Assembly: GCA_039621445.1 (NCBI GenBank)
Contig: CP154956.1
Span: forward strand, 79,294,474 to 79,358,473
DNA from: Euglena gracilis
Lineage: Eukaryota > Euglenida > Euglenophyceae > Euglenales
Reading direction: 5' to 3'
Length of the DNA stretch: 64,000 nt
Shown here piece by piece: positions 22,650 through 32,599 of this stretch. Under the pieces are notes generated by a model that was not told where the DNA came from, searched no databases, and worked only from the letters and a program-made list of their open reading frames with translations. The first letter of the stretch is position 1. Each line of letters starts with the position of its first letter. Made by a program: the position numbers and the translations under genes.

Positions 22650-23460
22650 GCACCTGCCTCTTACCTTTTCTCGCTGGTCATCTTAACATCTGAGAAATGG
22701 CAAATTTCTCAAATTAAAAAAAATTGCTGACATTTTAACTCGTTTCTGATCGTGAATACCTGCCCCCCTGTCACTGGAAAAGATGGGCAAAAACCGGGGG
22801 GGGGGTTGCCGAAATGTGGGTGAGGACCAGGGGGTGGGGCTAGGCAATGGTTGCAAAACAGCGCTTCGAGAGGAGAAAAATCGCATTTTCAGGATCTATG
22901 TCGGCCGGGGGGGGGGGCATTTCTTCTCTGACCGGATCCACCGGGAAACCGTTCACTGGTCTTATACTCCCTCACTACCTGTCCTGAATGGGGACCTGTC
23001 TCTACCTCTGTTCTCGCTGACTTGAAAAGAAGCCTGCTTTAGAGCTGCTAACCCACCTCAGCACCACCAGTCTCCCGCACTCTCCGTCCTTGCTCCTTGC
23101 ACTCTCCGTCACTCGTCCCTCCTTGCCATTCCTCTTCCAGACCTGCACTGGAATTTCCTTTGGACAGGCGCTGCCCGCAACAGTGTGTTGGCAGATTCCT
23201 GCCCCAAACCATCAGGAGCAGGTACACAGCATCAAAAGAACTGAAGATATTGATTCCAATATTGATATTCATATTGATACTGTACATATATCATATAGAT
23301 ACTGATACTGAAAATTGATGATTTATATAACATATCATTTAATATGTACAATATATGATTTAATATACAGCATCTAACATGTTATATATTATGTATATTA
23401 TGCATATTTATACTTGTTATACGGCATATGTCGAGTCGACCCACCCCTAAGGGGACCAGT
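22650..23460. other. mixed interval with duplication anchor
   Basis: Contains G/C-tract repeats at 22,790-22,915. A block at 23,060-23,220 aligns with 63,225-63,330 and carries a pyrimidine-rich acceptor (CATTCCTCTTCCAG at 23,130-23,143) and a donor (GAGCAG/GTACAC at 23,220). The frame between is short and not clearly conserved. After 23,230 the DNA turns to ATATTGATATT-type simple sequence. Confidence 0.35.
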
Positions 23461-23499
23461 CAACTTGACATCCGTCATGAAGGGTGATTCTTTTTTTTG

Positions 23500-23560
23500 T
23501 AATGCTGATTAGGGTTATTGAAGGAATTGGGTTAGGTTAGGGTTTAGCCCTAAAGGTAGC
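23500..23560. repeat. short degenerate TTAGGG-like run
   Basis: GATTAGGGTTATT, GGGTTAGGTTAGGG and TTTAGCCCTAA words. Similar short runs lie at 3,235-3,247 and 19,770-19,800. They are interstitial and too short to be a telomere. Confidence 0.5.
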
Positions 23561-23861
23561 CGAACTTTTGGCTTTGCTTTGGCCCTAAAGTAAGACCAGA
23601 AGTTGGTGTTAAAATTAACCTAACCATATTCTTTCAACAACTCTAAAAATACCTTTACAAAAAATTACCACCCTCCATGCTGCATGTCGAGTTGAGCAAC
23701 CTCCCCATGATTAGAGGGCGGTAGCTCAACTCGACATATAACATATCTACTACCTGAATTATAACCTTACAAGGTGCAGCCTTTTTCTCCATGTAAAGTA
23801 AATTAGAATTCATGCATGTCAGCTGCAGACAGGTACAAACATACAAAGAGCAAAGAGCGTG

Positions 23862-23955
23862 TGCGCGCACACACACACACAAACACGCACACACGCACGC
23901 AAGCACACACACACGCACACGCACACGCACGCACACACACACACACACACACACA
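23862..23955. repeat. CA/CG microsatellite
   Basis: ACACAC with interspersed GCACGC over about 95 bases. A - strand frame through it gives an artefactual cysteine/valine-rich peptide. Confidence 0.9.
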
Positions 23956-24299
23956 TTTACTCATCTATTCATGCAGGTACACACATAAGTATGAACGATG
24001 CAAACAAGCACATGGCAAATGAGAGTACAAGCTACCCTCAGAAATTTTGGTGTTTGTAATAAAAGTATTCTGTGGCACCGTTTGTGTTTTTCTTCAACCT
24101 TCATCAATGGGCTTTGTCACAGAACAGTTTTAATCTCAAGCCTCCCAAAAAACATTGGGAGCTCAAGACGAATAGTTTTTTCTGTGCAAGAGCATGCAAA
24201 AACATTGAAAAGGGGAAGGGATATTAAACCTACAGAAACCAATTTTTCCTCATCTTGAAGCACCTGCAGTTTTCTAAGAATCCATCATGCCCCTTGCAA

Positions 24300-24690
24300 G
24301 CTTTTGCTTAAGGGATTGCAGTACCCCCCCCGGGGGGGGGCTGGACTGCAGCTAGTCCAAATTTGGCTAGTGGGTTTTCTAGCAGACCCCCGGGGGGGGG
24401 GGTCTGCTAGCAGGGCTAGCTAGTGGAAAATTTTTTCCCAGTGACCGGCGCGAAGCGCCGAAATTTTTTTTTGGGACCCCCAAAAATGGCCAAAAATGCC
24501 CGTTTTTGGCCAGTTTTGGGAATTTTTGGAACAAAATCAGCCAAAAACCTGTTAAAACCCTCATTTTTCCAGTCCGGGGGACCCCGGACCCCCCCCCCCC
24601 CCCGGGCCGGGGGGGAGGGGGGTCTAGCTAGTCCACTTTTTCCAGTGTCTAGCCGATTGGCTAGCCAGTACCCCCCCCCCCCAGGGTCCT
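24300..24690. repeat. CTAGTCC/GCTAGC G/C-tract element
   Basis: Mirrored TCTGCTAGCAG, GCTAGTCC and TCTAGCTAGTCC words next to C8/G9 tracts, with a GC hairpin (CCGGCGCGAAGCGCCG) followed by TTTTGGGACCCCCAAAAATGG. A cousin is at 36,225-36,625, which has the same hairpin and AAAATGG-rich body but CCAGCCC-type ends. Confidence 0.55.
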
Positions 24691-25315
24691 TAAGCAAAAG
24701 CCTGGCCCCTTGCCATTCATGCACAAATTTTGCGATTGGGTTTTAAAATTTTGTGTGATTTTTTTATTTATTTTTGCTTCCTTTTCACTTGAAACAAACT
24801 GTGATACCCCCGCCCTGGGTGGAGAGTTCCCCCCTCCCGAAATTAGCTTCCGGGCGAGGCAGTGGACTCCCATTTGTACCTTAATTGCAGCCGTCTGCAC
24901 TTCCCAAAAAAAAACTTTGTGCTTTATTGACAAAAATATAAAAAGGGTGGTAAAATTTTCGGTCTAGCGTTCAGTGCTGCACTCCCCTAAACTCTGTGTG
25001 TAGGAGGGGGGGATCCACCCCCAGTTTCCGCTCAGCCGACCCCACCTTTTTGGGGTTGAAATTTTTAGGAGGCGACGTTGATAGAATATTTTGGGTCGTT
25101 TTGGGTCTGTTTGGGGCGTTTTGCCACGACGACCCCCCTTTGGAGGGGGGAAAGCCGATTGCTGCCACCAGTTGCTGAAATAGACGCTTTTCCGTCTCTT
25201 CTTTGATTCATTTCTTGCCAGCTATCCCCAAACCCTGATTAATGGACCACCCACACCCGTTGGGTTCCAGGATGAGGGTTCTGGGGGGTGCTTTCTTCCC
25301 TCTGAGAAATTGACC

Positions 25316-25552
25316 TCAGCTTTCGGCTGTTTTCGGGACAGTAATGAAGAGCACCTCTACCGCAATGTAGCCCAGCCTGGCAACTGGCGCGCGTATTCCA
25401 TTGCTGTCCCTGCAGACGTCGCCTTCAGCACCAGCCAGGGGGAACATGTCCCCCTCCTCATTGGAGAAGAGGGTATCCACCTCCTGCTCAAATGCCAGGC
25501 GGGTTTCTGCCCGCTCCTGTGCTTGATGCCACGGTACAGCAGCCGCAGCTCC
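25316..25552 (-). CDS. terminal exon candidate, unknown acidic protein
   Basis: Open for 78 codons plus stop on the - strand. It starts after GCTGAAAG as VPWHQAQERAETRLAFEQE, continues with VDTLFSNEEGDMFPLAG and ends LGYIAVEVLFITVPKTAES. Composition and the absence of homopolymer translation make it one of the more convincing unlisted exons. An in-frame stop just upstream agrees with an exon border there. Family unknown. A + strand frame is also open, which lowers confidence. Confidence 0.4.
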   Translation of the reverse strand, partial: GAAAAVPWHQAQERAETRLAFEQEVDTLFSNEEGDMFPLAGAEGDVCRDSNGIRAPVARLGYIAVEVLFITVPKTAES

Positions 25553-25582
25553 CTTTCAGCCTGTCTGGCCCAACCAGGGTTT

Positions 25583-25790
25583 TTTTTATTAAGACCGGGG
25601 GGGTCCCCCCACCCACCCACCCCCTGGGGGGCCCAGGGGGGGGTCCTGGGGGTCCCAGGGCACCCACTCAAAAATCGCGAAGAATTCCAAAAATAGCACC
25701 TTTCCAAAAAAATTTCCGCGCCTTCAGCGCCAAAAAGTATATCCCACTCCCCTAGGGGGGGGGGGGGGGGGGGCTCGGCCGGACCGACCC
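25583..25790 (-). repeat. hairpin element, GTCGTGGACC family (reverse copy)
   Basis: Reads in reverse the order seen at 9,745, 27,497 and 48,797: CTTAA-ACC, G/C tracts, CAAAAATCGCGAAGAATT, AATAGCACC, a GC hairpin (GCGCCTTCAGCGCC), AAGTATATCCCACTCCCC, a G-run and CGGACCGACCCACC. Confidence 0.6.
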
Positions 25791-25804
25791 ACCCTACCCC
25801 CCTC

Positions 25805-26045
25805 CCCGGCTCATGGCGGTAGACTGGGGGGGTAGTGGGAAGTCGGCCAACTACCCAACTGGTCGGCCGACTAGGCCTGGTCGGTAGTCGGCGAGACGGG
25901 GTGGGGGGGGGTTGTGGGTAGTCGGCCGGCTAGTCGGCGAAATACCCACTCTAATGTACTAACGGGTCAAACTGCCCCCCCATGAAGAAAATCCCATGCA
26001 AACTAGTCGGTGGCTAGTCGGTGGTCATAAAAATGGTCCATATGG
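25805..26045. repeat. TAGTCGGCCGACTA element
   Basis: Repeats of GTAGTCGGC and CGGCCGACTA (itself palindromic) between GGTAGACTGGGGG and AATGTACTAACGGGTCAA. The copy at 41,240-41,420 has the same order and ends (GGTAGACTGGGGG, AATGTACTACCGGGTCAA). Confidence 0.65.
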
Positions 26046-26075
26046 CGGGCAAAAATCACCCGGAAATGGTCCGGA

Positions 26076-27369
26076 TGGGTCCAAATAAGTGCCTTACACC
26101 AAAATGAACACCCTCAGATGGAAATCTTTGGTCGATGGGGGTCGGGGGGCCCTTGATGGGGGTCTGGAGGGGTAAAAAACCAATGATGAAACAGGGATTG
26201 CATGAGAATCCTTTAGAAATGCAAGCATTCTGCATTACGAGGGGCAGAAAACTCCCCCCTCCACCCCCATCCGAGCCTCAAATAACAAAATCCCTTCTTT
26301 GTTGGCAACATACTCGGGGGCTAAGTTGTTTTTGTGGCTCACTTTGGCATAGGCGGGGGGGGGTGCTCCGCCCCCACCCCCCTCAAATATCAAAATCCCT
26401 TCTACGTTGGCAACATACTTGGAGGGCTAAGTCCTTTTTGTGCGAAAATCTGACATTATATTGAAAATCCAATGGGGAGAGGTGTTCTTTTGCCAAAAGT
26501 GGCCCAAAATGGACATTCCCCCTCAAGTTTTTGCATATTCACCCCCATTGGGGGGGGTCCTGGAGCCATTTGGGTGGGTTTTGACTGGCGTTGAGGTGAT
26601 TTGGACAAAAAAAATTTCGGGGGGGGGCTTAAAAGTCGGCGATATCTTCAAAAAAAGTTGTATTCTGTTTCTGCGCTGCCGCAAACAAAATTTTCAGTGT
26701 CTTTCTCAGCAGGGGTCACAGGTGGGTCCAAATAAGTGCCTTACACCAAAATGAACACCCTCAGATGGAAATCTTTGGTCGATGGGGGTCGGGGGGCCCT
26801 TGATGGGGGTCTGGAGGGGTAAAAAACCAATGATGAAACAGGGATTGCATGAGAATCCTTTAGAAATGCAAGCATTCTGCATTACGAGGGGCAGAAAACT
26901 CCCCCCTCCACCCCCATCCGAGCCTCAAATAACAAAATCCCTTCTTTGTTGGCAACATACTCGGGGGCTAAGTTGTTTTTGTGGCTCACTTTGGCATAGG
27001 CGGGGGGGGGTGCTCCGCCCCCACCCCCCTCAAATATCAAAATCCCTTCTACGTTGGCAACATACTTGGAGGGCTAAGTCCTTTTTGTGCGAAAATCTGA
27101 CATTATATTGAAAATCCAATGGGGAGAGGTGTTCTTTTGCCAAAAGTGGCCCAAAATGGACATTCCCCCTCAAGTTTTTGCATATTCACCCCCATTGGGG
27201 GGGGTCCTGGAGCCATTTGGGTGGGTTTTGACTGGCGTTGAGGTGATTTGGACAAAAAAAATTTCGGGGGGGGGCTTAAAAGTCGGCGATATCTTCAAAA
27301 AAAGTTGTATTCTGTTTCTGCGCTGCCGCAAACAAAATTTTCAGTGTCTTTCTCAGCAGGGGTCACAGG
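26076..27369. repeat. perfect 647-base tandem duplication
   Basis: Unit 26,076-26,722 is followed immediately by the indistinguishable unit 26,723-27,369; the junction and outer ends share TGGG. All reading frames inside are repeated identically. The unit holds GGGGAAAAGG-like G-runs, CAACATACTCGGGGGCTAAG twice in variant form, and ATCAAAATCCCTTCT. It is non-coding by appearance and either very recent or an assembly duplication. Confidence 0.9.
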
Positions 27370-27496
27370 TGGGGAAAATGTGTTCAGTTTTGCGGGGCCC
27401 AGCTGTGCCAACAGCAGGGAACTTGTGCACTGACAAATTAAGGGCACCACGCACTCAAACCGCATACCACTTCAGTTCGCCTTTGGCCCCAAGCAG

Positions 27497-27765
27497 GGGT
27501 TTTTTTTAGTCGTGGACCCCCGGGGGGGGGGTAGGGTGGGTGGGTCCGGCAGAGCCCCCCCCCCCCCCGGGGGGGGCCCCCCGGAGGGGGGTGGGATATA
27601 CTTTTCGGCGCCACAGGCGCCGAAAAATTCTATTTTTAGCACTTTTCGCGATTTTTCTGCCATTTTTTTTTGTGGGTCCCCCGAGACCCCCCCCCCCGGG
27701 CCCCGGGGGGTGGGGGGGGGGGGGGCCCCCCCCGCCCCCCCCGGTCTTTAAAAAACCCCTGGCCC
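27497..27765 (+). repeat. hairpin element, GTCGTGGACC family
   Basis: Same order as 9,745-9,992: TTTTTTTTAGTCGTGGACCC, GGTGGGTGGGTCCG, C/G tracts, GGGATATACTTTTCGGCGCC, hairpin, ATTTTTAGCACTTTTCGCG, GTGGGTCCCCCGAG, C/G tracts, CTTTAAAAAACCCCTGGCCC. The two are close to full-length matches. Confidence 0.65.
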
Positions 27766-27785
27766 CAAGCTTCTCAAAGCACTTG

Positions 27786-28182
27786 TGATGGCCAGAATGG
27801 TGTTGTACCATTTCCCACCCCCCTTGTTCTGGACAGCAATGCAGGCAACCATGCCTCACTCCCTGAGTCTCACTCCCGAGCTTTCCTGGCCCAACTGTCA
27901 TCTTGCAGAGCTAAATGGTACACCGTGGTGCACAACCCAGGAGGAGGGGAATGCAAGGGTTCTCTCTCGCAAACCAACAAGAGCACCAGGGCAAAGCACA
28001 CACCACACACAACTCTCAGCTCTGTGCAGAACCATCCCTTCTTGGCAATGTTCACTGTTTACCTTTCCAACCACTGGACCCAGGGAATCGTGAGAAATTT
28101 AAATGGGCGGGTTGCTCAGGCGGTTGCCGTTTCCTCACCAACCACATCATGTCACCAGCCGGCACCAAACCGGGACCTATAA
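27786..28182 (+). CDS. exon-like ORF, unknown protein
   Basis: An open frame of about 130 codons ends in a stop at 28,180. It includes GVVPFPTPLVLDSNAGNHAS, SRAFLAQLSSCRAKWYTVVH, NPGGGECKGSLSQTNKST and HPFLAMFTVYLSNHWTQGIV. Composition is protein-like, unlike the low-complexity frames around it. An internal AG (CATCTTGCAG at 27,910) offers a second acceptor. It is flanked by repeats on both sides. Family not recognised; no paralog in the window. Confidence 0.35.
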
Positions 28183-29272
28183 CCCCCCCCCCCCCGGAAG
28201 TGGAAAAAAACACAAAAAAAGTGACACAGGAACGGTATCTTTACTGCCTTTTTTGCTCTTTTTGGCTGTTTCCCCGGGTGAGCCCGAGCTGCTGGCGGTG
28301 TGCGTCCTGTGTGTTTTCTGGACTGCTTTGCTTGCGGTGCCTTGTTGTGGTGTTTTTGAGTTGTTTGTTAAAGCGCGTGGAGGAAGTGCCGGGGTGTGTG
28401 GGGCGTGGTGTAACCAAGCCGGCAGGAAAGACGTAGGGGAAGGAAGGTAAGTGTGGGGTGTTTGACAAGGGATGCGCAGAGGGGAAGAAATAGGGTCCGC
28501 AGTGAATGAAGGGGACAGGTGTCTCCCACCCAATTTGCACCCGGGATCCGCACAACCAGTTTTGTGGCAAAGAACCCAGCAAAAGAAGCCGAACCCTGGA
28601 AGGACAAAGTGTGTTTATTTGTGCAACTGCGCGCACCAACATAATTGTGTTTATTTGCGCAATTGCACAAATAAACACAATTATGTCCTTCAATGATTGG
28701 GCTGAAGCACCTATGAACTGATACCGTCGATAAACGGTGTGACAAAGGGGCTGTGACGGCGAGGACCAGCAGGCCGTCCAGAAGCATATTTTGGTGGGTT
28801 TGTCACAGCGTTTGTCGATGGCATCAGGTTGTGGGCATAAACGCGCGCACAAACAAAAAAAATGTTTTTTTTGCCCATTTGCGCCCACCAACCCAATTTG
28901 TGTTTGTGGGAGCAAATGCACGCATAAGCATAAAGAAGAAGGGTGTGACGGAAACACAACCGTCCAACACCAGCAGCAGATGTGGTTGATTTGTGCATTT
29001 GCGCGCATCACGTTGGTTGTGGGTGCAAATGCGCAAATAAACCACTTGTGAATTTCTGGAATTTACCAAGTGGTTCATTTGCGCATTTGCGCTCCGCTGC
29101 TGCAGCCAAATCAGCTGCTGATGCTTCATCACCCACGAGACCGGAATCTACCTCCCCGGTGTACCCAGCAACACCCAGCTGTAGCAGCCACGTTATACCC
29201 CGCAACCAGGGCGTGAGACTGGGGGGACGATGTGGTGCCAGTGCACGGCAACCAACAGCCAGAGAGAGATAG

Positions 29273-29422
29273 CCCTCAAACACCTGTTATTTTGGGTGCA
29301 AGGAGGTCTTGAAGGTTTACCATTCGACTGGTTGCATGAAAGCTGTGGGACTCATCCCCCACAAATTATGCACAAAAACTGGTGTGTTTTACATTTTTCA
29401 AGGGGAAAATGGTGGAGAATAA
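29273..29422 (+). pseudogene. transposon-borne unknown protein, C-terminal piece (copy B)
   Basis: 49 codons plus stop: PSNTCYFGCKEVLKVYHSTG, CMKAVGLIPHKLC and TKTGVFYIFQGENGGE. The frame is conserved with 54,970-55,119 (I/V, V/L, T/A exchanges). The upstream frame AAAKSAADAS-PTRP is conserved too but out of register here, so copy B is a pseudogene. Function unknown; a transposase role is only a guess from location. Confidence 0.45.
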
Positions 29423-29487
29423 CCAGAAAACGGACTCCGGCCCGACGCATCCCAGGTATTTCAGGTGCCAAATTTTGTCTTCTTTTA

Positions 29488-29882
29488 CCTCCCCCCCCCT
29501 TGTCTAAGCACCACCCTTGTCTAAGCACCACCCCCCGGTTCTTACCCATCTTTTTAAAGGTCATCGTCACGGGGAGTTTTATTTTGTTCTCATTTTTAAG
29601 AGAAATTTCTCAAAAATCTCGAAATTTCTGCAATTTCTGAGACCTGATTTAGTGAGGTATTGTTGATTTCTGCATCCAATTGTGTGTAAGTTCAACAGTG
29701 GACCTCCAAAATAAGGGGAATTTTCCCTTTTCGGCGCGAAGCGCCGGATTTTTTTTGCAGTCAAATTTTTTCCCCTTGTCTAAGCACCACCCCCCTGGTT
29801 CTTACCCATATTTTGGCAAAATAAGCACCACCCCCCCGGTTCTTACCCATCTTTTCTGGTACTTAGACAAGGGGGGGGGAGG
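29488..29882. mobile_element. TA-inserting MITE, CTTGTCTAAGCACC family (copy 2)
   Basis: 395 bases between TA at 29,486-29,487 and TA at 29,883-29,884. The paralogous transposon at 55,183 has a single TA (TTCTTGTAATGCAG) at the same place and no insert, proving precise TA-duplicating insertion after the two large elements separated. Ends are CCTCCCCCCCCCTTGTCTAA and its inverse. The interior carries the CGGCGCGAAGCGCCGG hairpin. Confidence 0.88.
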
Positions 29883-29935
29883 TAACGCAGCGCTGTTGCA
29901 GAAAAGGTGTCCAACAGTCACAGGTCGTTGCATGT

Positions 29936-30260
29936 CATCAATTCATGACGTTTTACTGCCAAACGGATGAGGCCAAAACAACCGGCCGTCTGGGCCGGAG
30001 AACAGCAGTGTAAAATGTACAAACGTAAGGCAGGCAAATTTTGGCCAGCCAGATGCCGTGTTCAAATGAACATTACACACTACCTCTCACCACAAATTTC
30101 ATCACCACACAATAGTGGTGCAAATCAAGAGATGGTGCGTGTAATTGCGTTCCCCAGCCGTCACGGAGGAGGAGATGGTACCACACAACTGATCTGTGTT
30201 GGTGCGCGCATTTGCGCGCACAAACAAATTTTGTTTGTGTACGCTAAGGCTCGCTCAAAC
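29936..30260 (+). pseudogene. transposon-borne unknown protein, second piece (copy B)
   Basis: Frame pieces HQFMTFYCQTDEAKTTGR, then (after a 1-base shift) KAGKFWPARCRV-MNITHYLS, and FPSRHGGGDGTTQL are conserved with 55,234-55,500. One extra base (GTGTAAAATG versus GTACAAATG) breaks the frame in this copy. Confidence 0.45.
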
Positions 30261-30849
30261 ACATCATTTCGAGATTATTAATTAAATGTTTGTCCGCGCA
30301 TTTGCGCAAATACGCACACAAACATAATTATGTTTATTTGTGCAAATGCGCGCACCAAACGCGACTATCACGTTCAAACACCCCGTAGGGTCATGGTCCT
30401 CATCCGTGTGCTTTAATACAGCCATGCTGTTCATTGACTCCCATTGCACAAACCGTCCTCATGCCAATTTCCCCAAGATGTTTGTTTGCGCATTTGCGCG
30501 CACTACCAAATTTGTTTGTGGGCGCTCATTTCAAGGAAAACACCTTTAAGTGCGAATTCGGCCGCCTAAGCTCCTGAGCGCTTACTCTGTATTTTTTTTC
30601 AAGCGGATTAGCGCATACGTCATCTCTTGGTCCCCAACCAACCTCATGCCAACTCCTCAATGGTGTTTTTTCAATCAATGTGGGGATGGTTAGACGGTTA
30701 GCCACCTAAAACAGGATCGTTCGTGGTGGTGGCAAGACTTTTGTGGGTTTTGGCTCATACTGGATGCTACGATTGCAGAGTTTCATAAATATGTTGGTTT
30801 TTTTTGTTTTTGGGCCGTTTTAGATAGGATGTTTTTTCAATCCAAGAGC

Positions 30850-31120
30850 GTCGGCAAAGGCAGGAAATCATCGGTTGGCATTTATCCACGTCGTCAGTGA
30901 GTTCTCCAGCTGCCATTGGCTGTGGTGTTACGGTACCCCATCCCAGAGACCTCATGGCGACGCCGTCTGGCCAACGCCGGTCTCGACACAAGGTGGGGGT
31001 GGGGCAACACCAGTAGGACACCAACACATTGTTTCTTGTTCACTACAGCGGATTAACACCAAGTTGTCAAGCACCCACTACGGATACACACACAGCTGGC
31101 GGATTCCCTCCTACAAGTAA
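30850..31120 (+). CDS. two-exon C-terminal candidate, unknown
   Basis: Proposed exon end 30,992 (CACAAG/GTGGGG), a 56-base intron, a strong acceptor (GTTTCTTGTTCACTACAG) and an exon at 31,049-31,120 encoding RINTKLSSTHYGYTHSWRIP, SYK, stop. In phase, the upstream exon would read AAIGCGVTVPHPRDLMATPS. The splice signals are good, but no paralog exists and another upstream frame is also open. Confidence 0.28.
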
Positions 31121-31792
31121 TCAGCTATTTGTATTGTGGTAGGGGGGGGGGTCCGGACCCCCCCACCTGTGCTTATATCGAACCCTGGGTCTGACCCCCC
31201 ACCCCCATCCTGGTGATGGGGGGGGGTCGCTGAGCTCTTATCCCTTTATGGGTAAGAGCGAAGCTCACCACCAGTGAAAAGGGGTTCCCCCCCCCGGTGT
31301 TCGGGCCACCCTGGGAACCGGCAGATTATCACCATGATCCCGGCTCCGTTCCCGGATTTTTTTCCCAGTTGCGAGCGACTGGATTTCTCGTTTCTGAATC
31401 ACCTCCGTTTGACCCCCAACTCCCCGCCAGGCCCAAGTTATTCAGCTGCGAAGGGGTCCAAACTGGGTAGGATTGGCCCGCCCCCCCCCCCTTCCGACTC
31501 TGCCATTTCGCTGGGATGCAAAAATTGGTCAAAAAATCGATTTTTCGGAAATATGTCAAGAAAACGTACATCATTTTCGGAAGTGCCTCTATCGCCCCCC
31601 GTTCACCGTTTTGGCCGCCGACACGTCTGGCCCACGTTCCGGCGCGCTTCTGCAGCCCAAAACGGCCATTTTGGGGTGTTTTTTTTTTGGGCCGTCGATT
31701 TTTCCAAAATATTTCGACAATGAAGCAAAATCAAAGGAAAAGTCCGGAGAGCAAAAAAGAAGCCCCTGGAATGCCCTATCCAACCATGGTCA

Positions 31793-32224
31793 GGGGGGGG
31801 GGAATGCGTTTCGCATTTTTTCGCATTTTTGCGCATTTTTTGTGCATTTTTTCAAATTTCCAAAAATGCGCACTTTTGCGCATTTTTTCGCATTTTTTGC
31901 GCATTTTTTCGCTTTTTTCAGCGCATTTTTTTGCTTTTTGGCACATTTTTTTCGTGATTTTCCAAAATTTTCGCATTTTTTTGACCATTTTTGCAATTTT
32001 TTGCAAAAATTTGAATTTTTTGACTTTTTTTGAAACGTACATTTTCCTCATTATTCTACATAATTCCTTCAAATTTGGTGCCATTTTTGCATGTTTTTGG
32101 GTAATTTTTGCATTTTCGTGATTTTTGCGCATTTTTCCTCGGATTTTGCACATTTTTGCGCATTTTTTTTGCGCATTTTTGCGCATTTTTTCCGAGGCCG
32201 GGCGAGCGCATTCCCCCCCCCCTG
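31793..32224. mobile_element. GGGGAATGCG MITE filled with TTTTTGCGCAT words
   Basis: The left end AGGGGGGGGGGAATGCG mirrors the right end GCGCATTCCCCCCCCCCTG. Flanks CATGGTCA and CATGGTTT form an imperfect 8-base direct repeat. The body is TTTTTTCGCATTTTTTGCGC throughout, so all frames give F/A/H- or K/N/A-rich nonsense. It has the same design as 22,227-22,643 with GCGCAT replacing GCAT. Confidence 0.65.
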
Positions 32225-32339
32225 CATGGTTTACTTTCCCTCCAACTCTTTGTGCAGCCCGAGTTACGGCCATTTTCGGCCAATTTTGGCCCATTTCTGG
32301 GGCCATTTTGGGCTGTTTTTGGAGTCAAAAAATCGATGT

Positions 32340-32570
32340 TTCCAAAATATCTTAAAAACGAGGCAAAATCAAATGAAATGTCCGACCAAAATTGAAGCCC
32401 TTGGAACGCCCTAACTAACGGTATTTTGATTTCCCCGCGACTACTCGGGCTAGACTGGGAGTTACGGGGAAATCAAAGTACCCTTAGATAGGGCCTCTTA
32501 AGGGCTTCAATTTTGGTCTCCGGACATGTTCTTTGATTCCCCACCAATTTTGAGAAAACTTCAGAAAAGT
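32340..32570. repeat. long imperfect inverted repeat
   Basis: The arm GACCAAAATTGAAGCCCTT (from 32,384) to TTTTGATTTCCCCG pairs with CGGGGAAATCAAA to AAGGGCTTCAATTTTGGTC (to 32,518) around a loop near 32,437-32,462. Weaker pairing extends outward through AATCAAA-GAA-ATGTCCG. A diverged direct repeat of the left arm lies at 31,690-31,790. Confidence 0.7.
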
Positions 32571-32599
32571 TGATATATTTTTTTACCCAAAACAGGGCC

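Larger units (their letters stand above)
28190..30570 (+). mobile_element. large GCGCAAATGCGC TIR element, left-truncated copy (B)
   Basis: Aligned along its length with 52,790-56,319. Shared order: CACAGGAACGG...TTTACTGCC; GTTAAAGCGCG; GGGTCCGCAGTGAATGAAGGG; a hairpin GAAGGACA...TGTCCTTC filled with TTTATTTGCGC words; GTTTGTCACA; GCTGCTGCAGCCA; and the right TIR AAGTGCGAATTCGGCCGCCTAAG ending at 30,570. The left TIR is missing. It contains decayed coding pieces (29,273-29,422 and about 29,936-30,260) and a later MITE at 29,488. Confidence 0.7.

Noticed and set aside
21790-22700. Lysine/asparagine- or phenylalanine-rich ORFs around 22.2-22.6 kb and similar ones at 31.8-32.4 kb
   Set aside because: Read-through of GCAT/GCGCAT word arrays within MITEs; not protein-coding.
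26135-27509. Duplicated 109-codon ORFs
   Set aside because: Identity only reflects the 647-base tandem duplication; content is low-complexity with no motif.
28600-30560. Palindrome arrays considered as a CRISPR-like array
   Set aside because: Repeats are palindromic words of variable spacing within a eukaryotic TIR element; there are no uniform spacers, leader or cas genes.
30850-30992. Frame with AAIGCGVTVPHPRD, similar to the active-site region of PTS EIIA (PtsN) proteins
   Set aside because: Only about ten residues match, the flanks do not continue the PtsN fold, and another frame is open over the same bases. Most likely coincidence.
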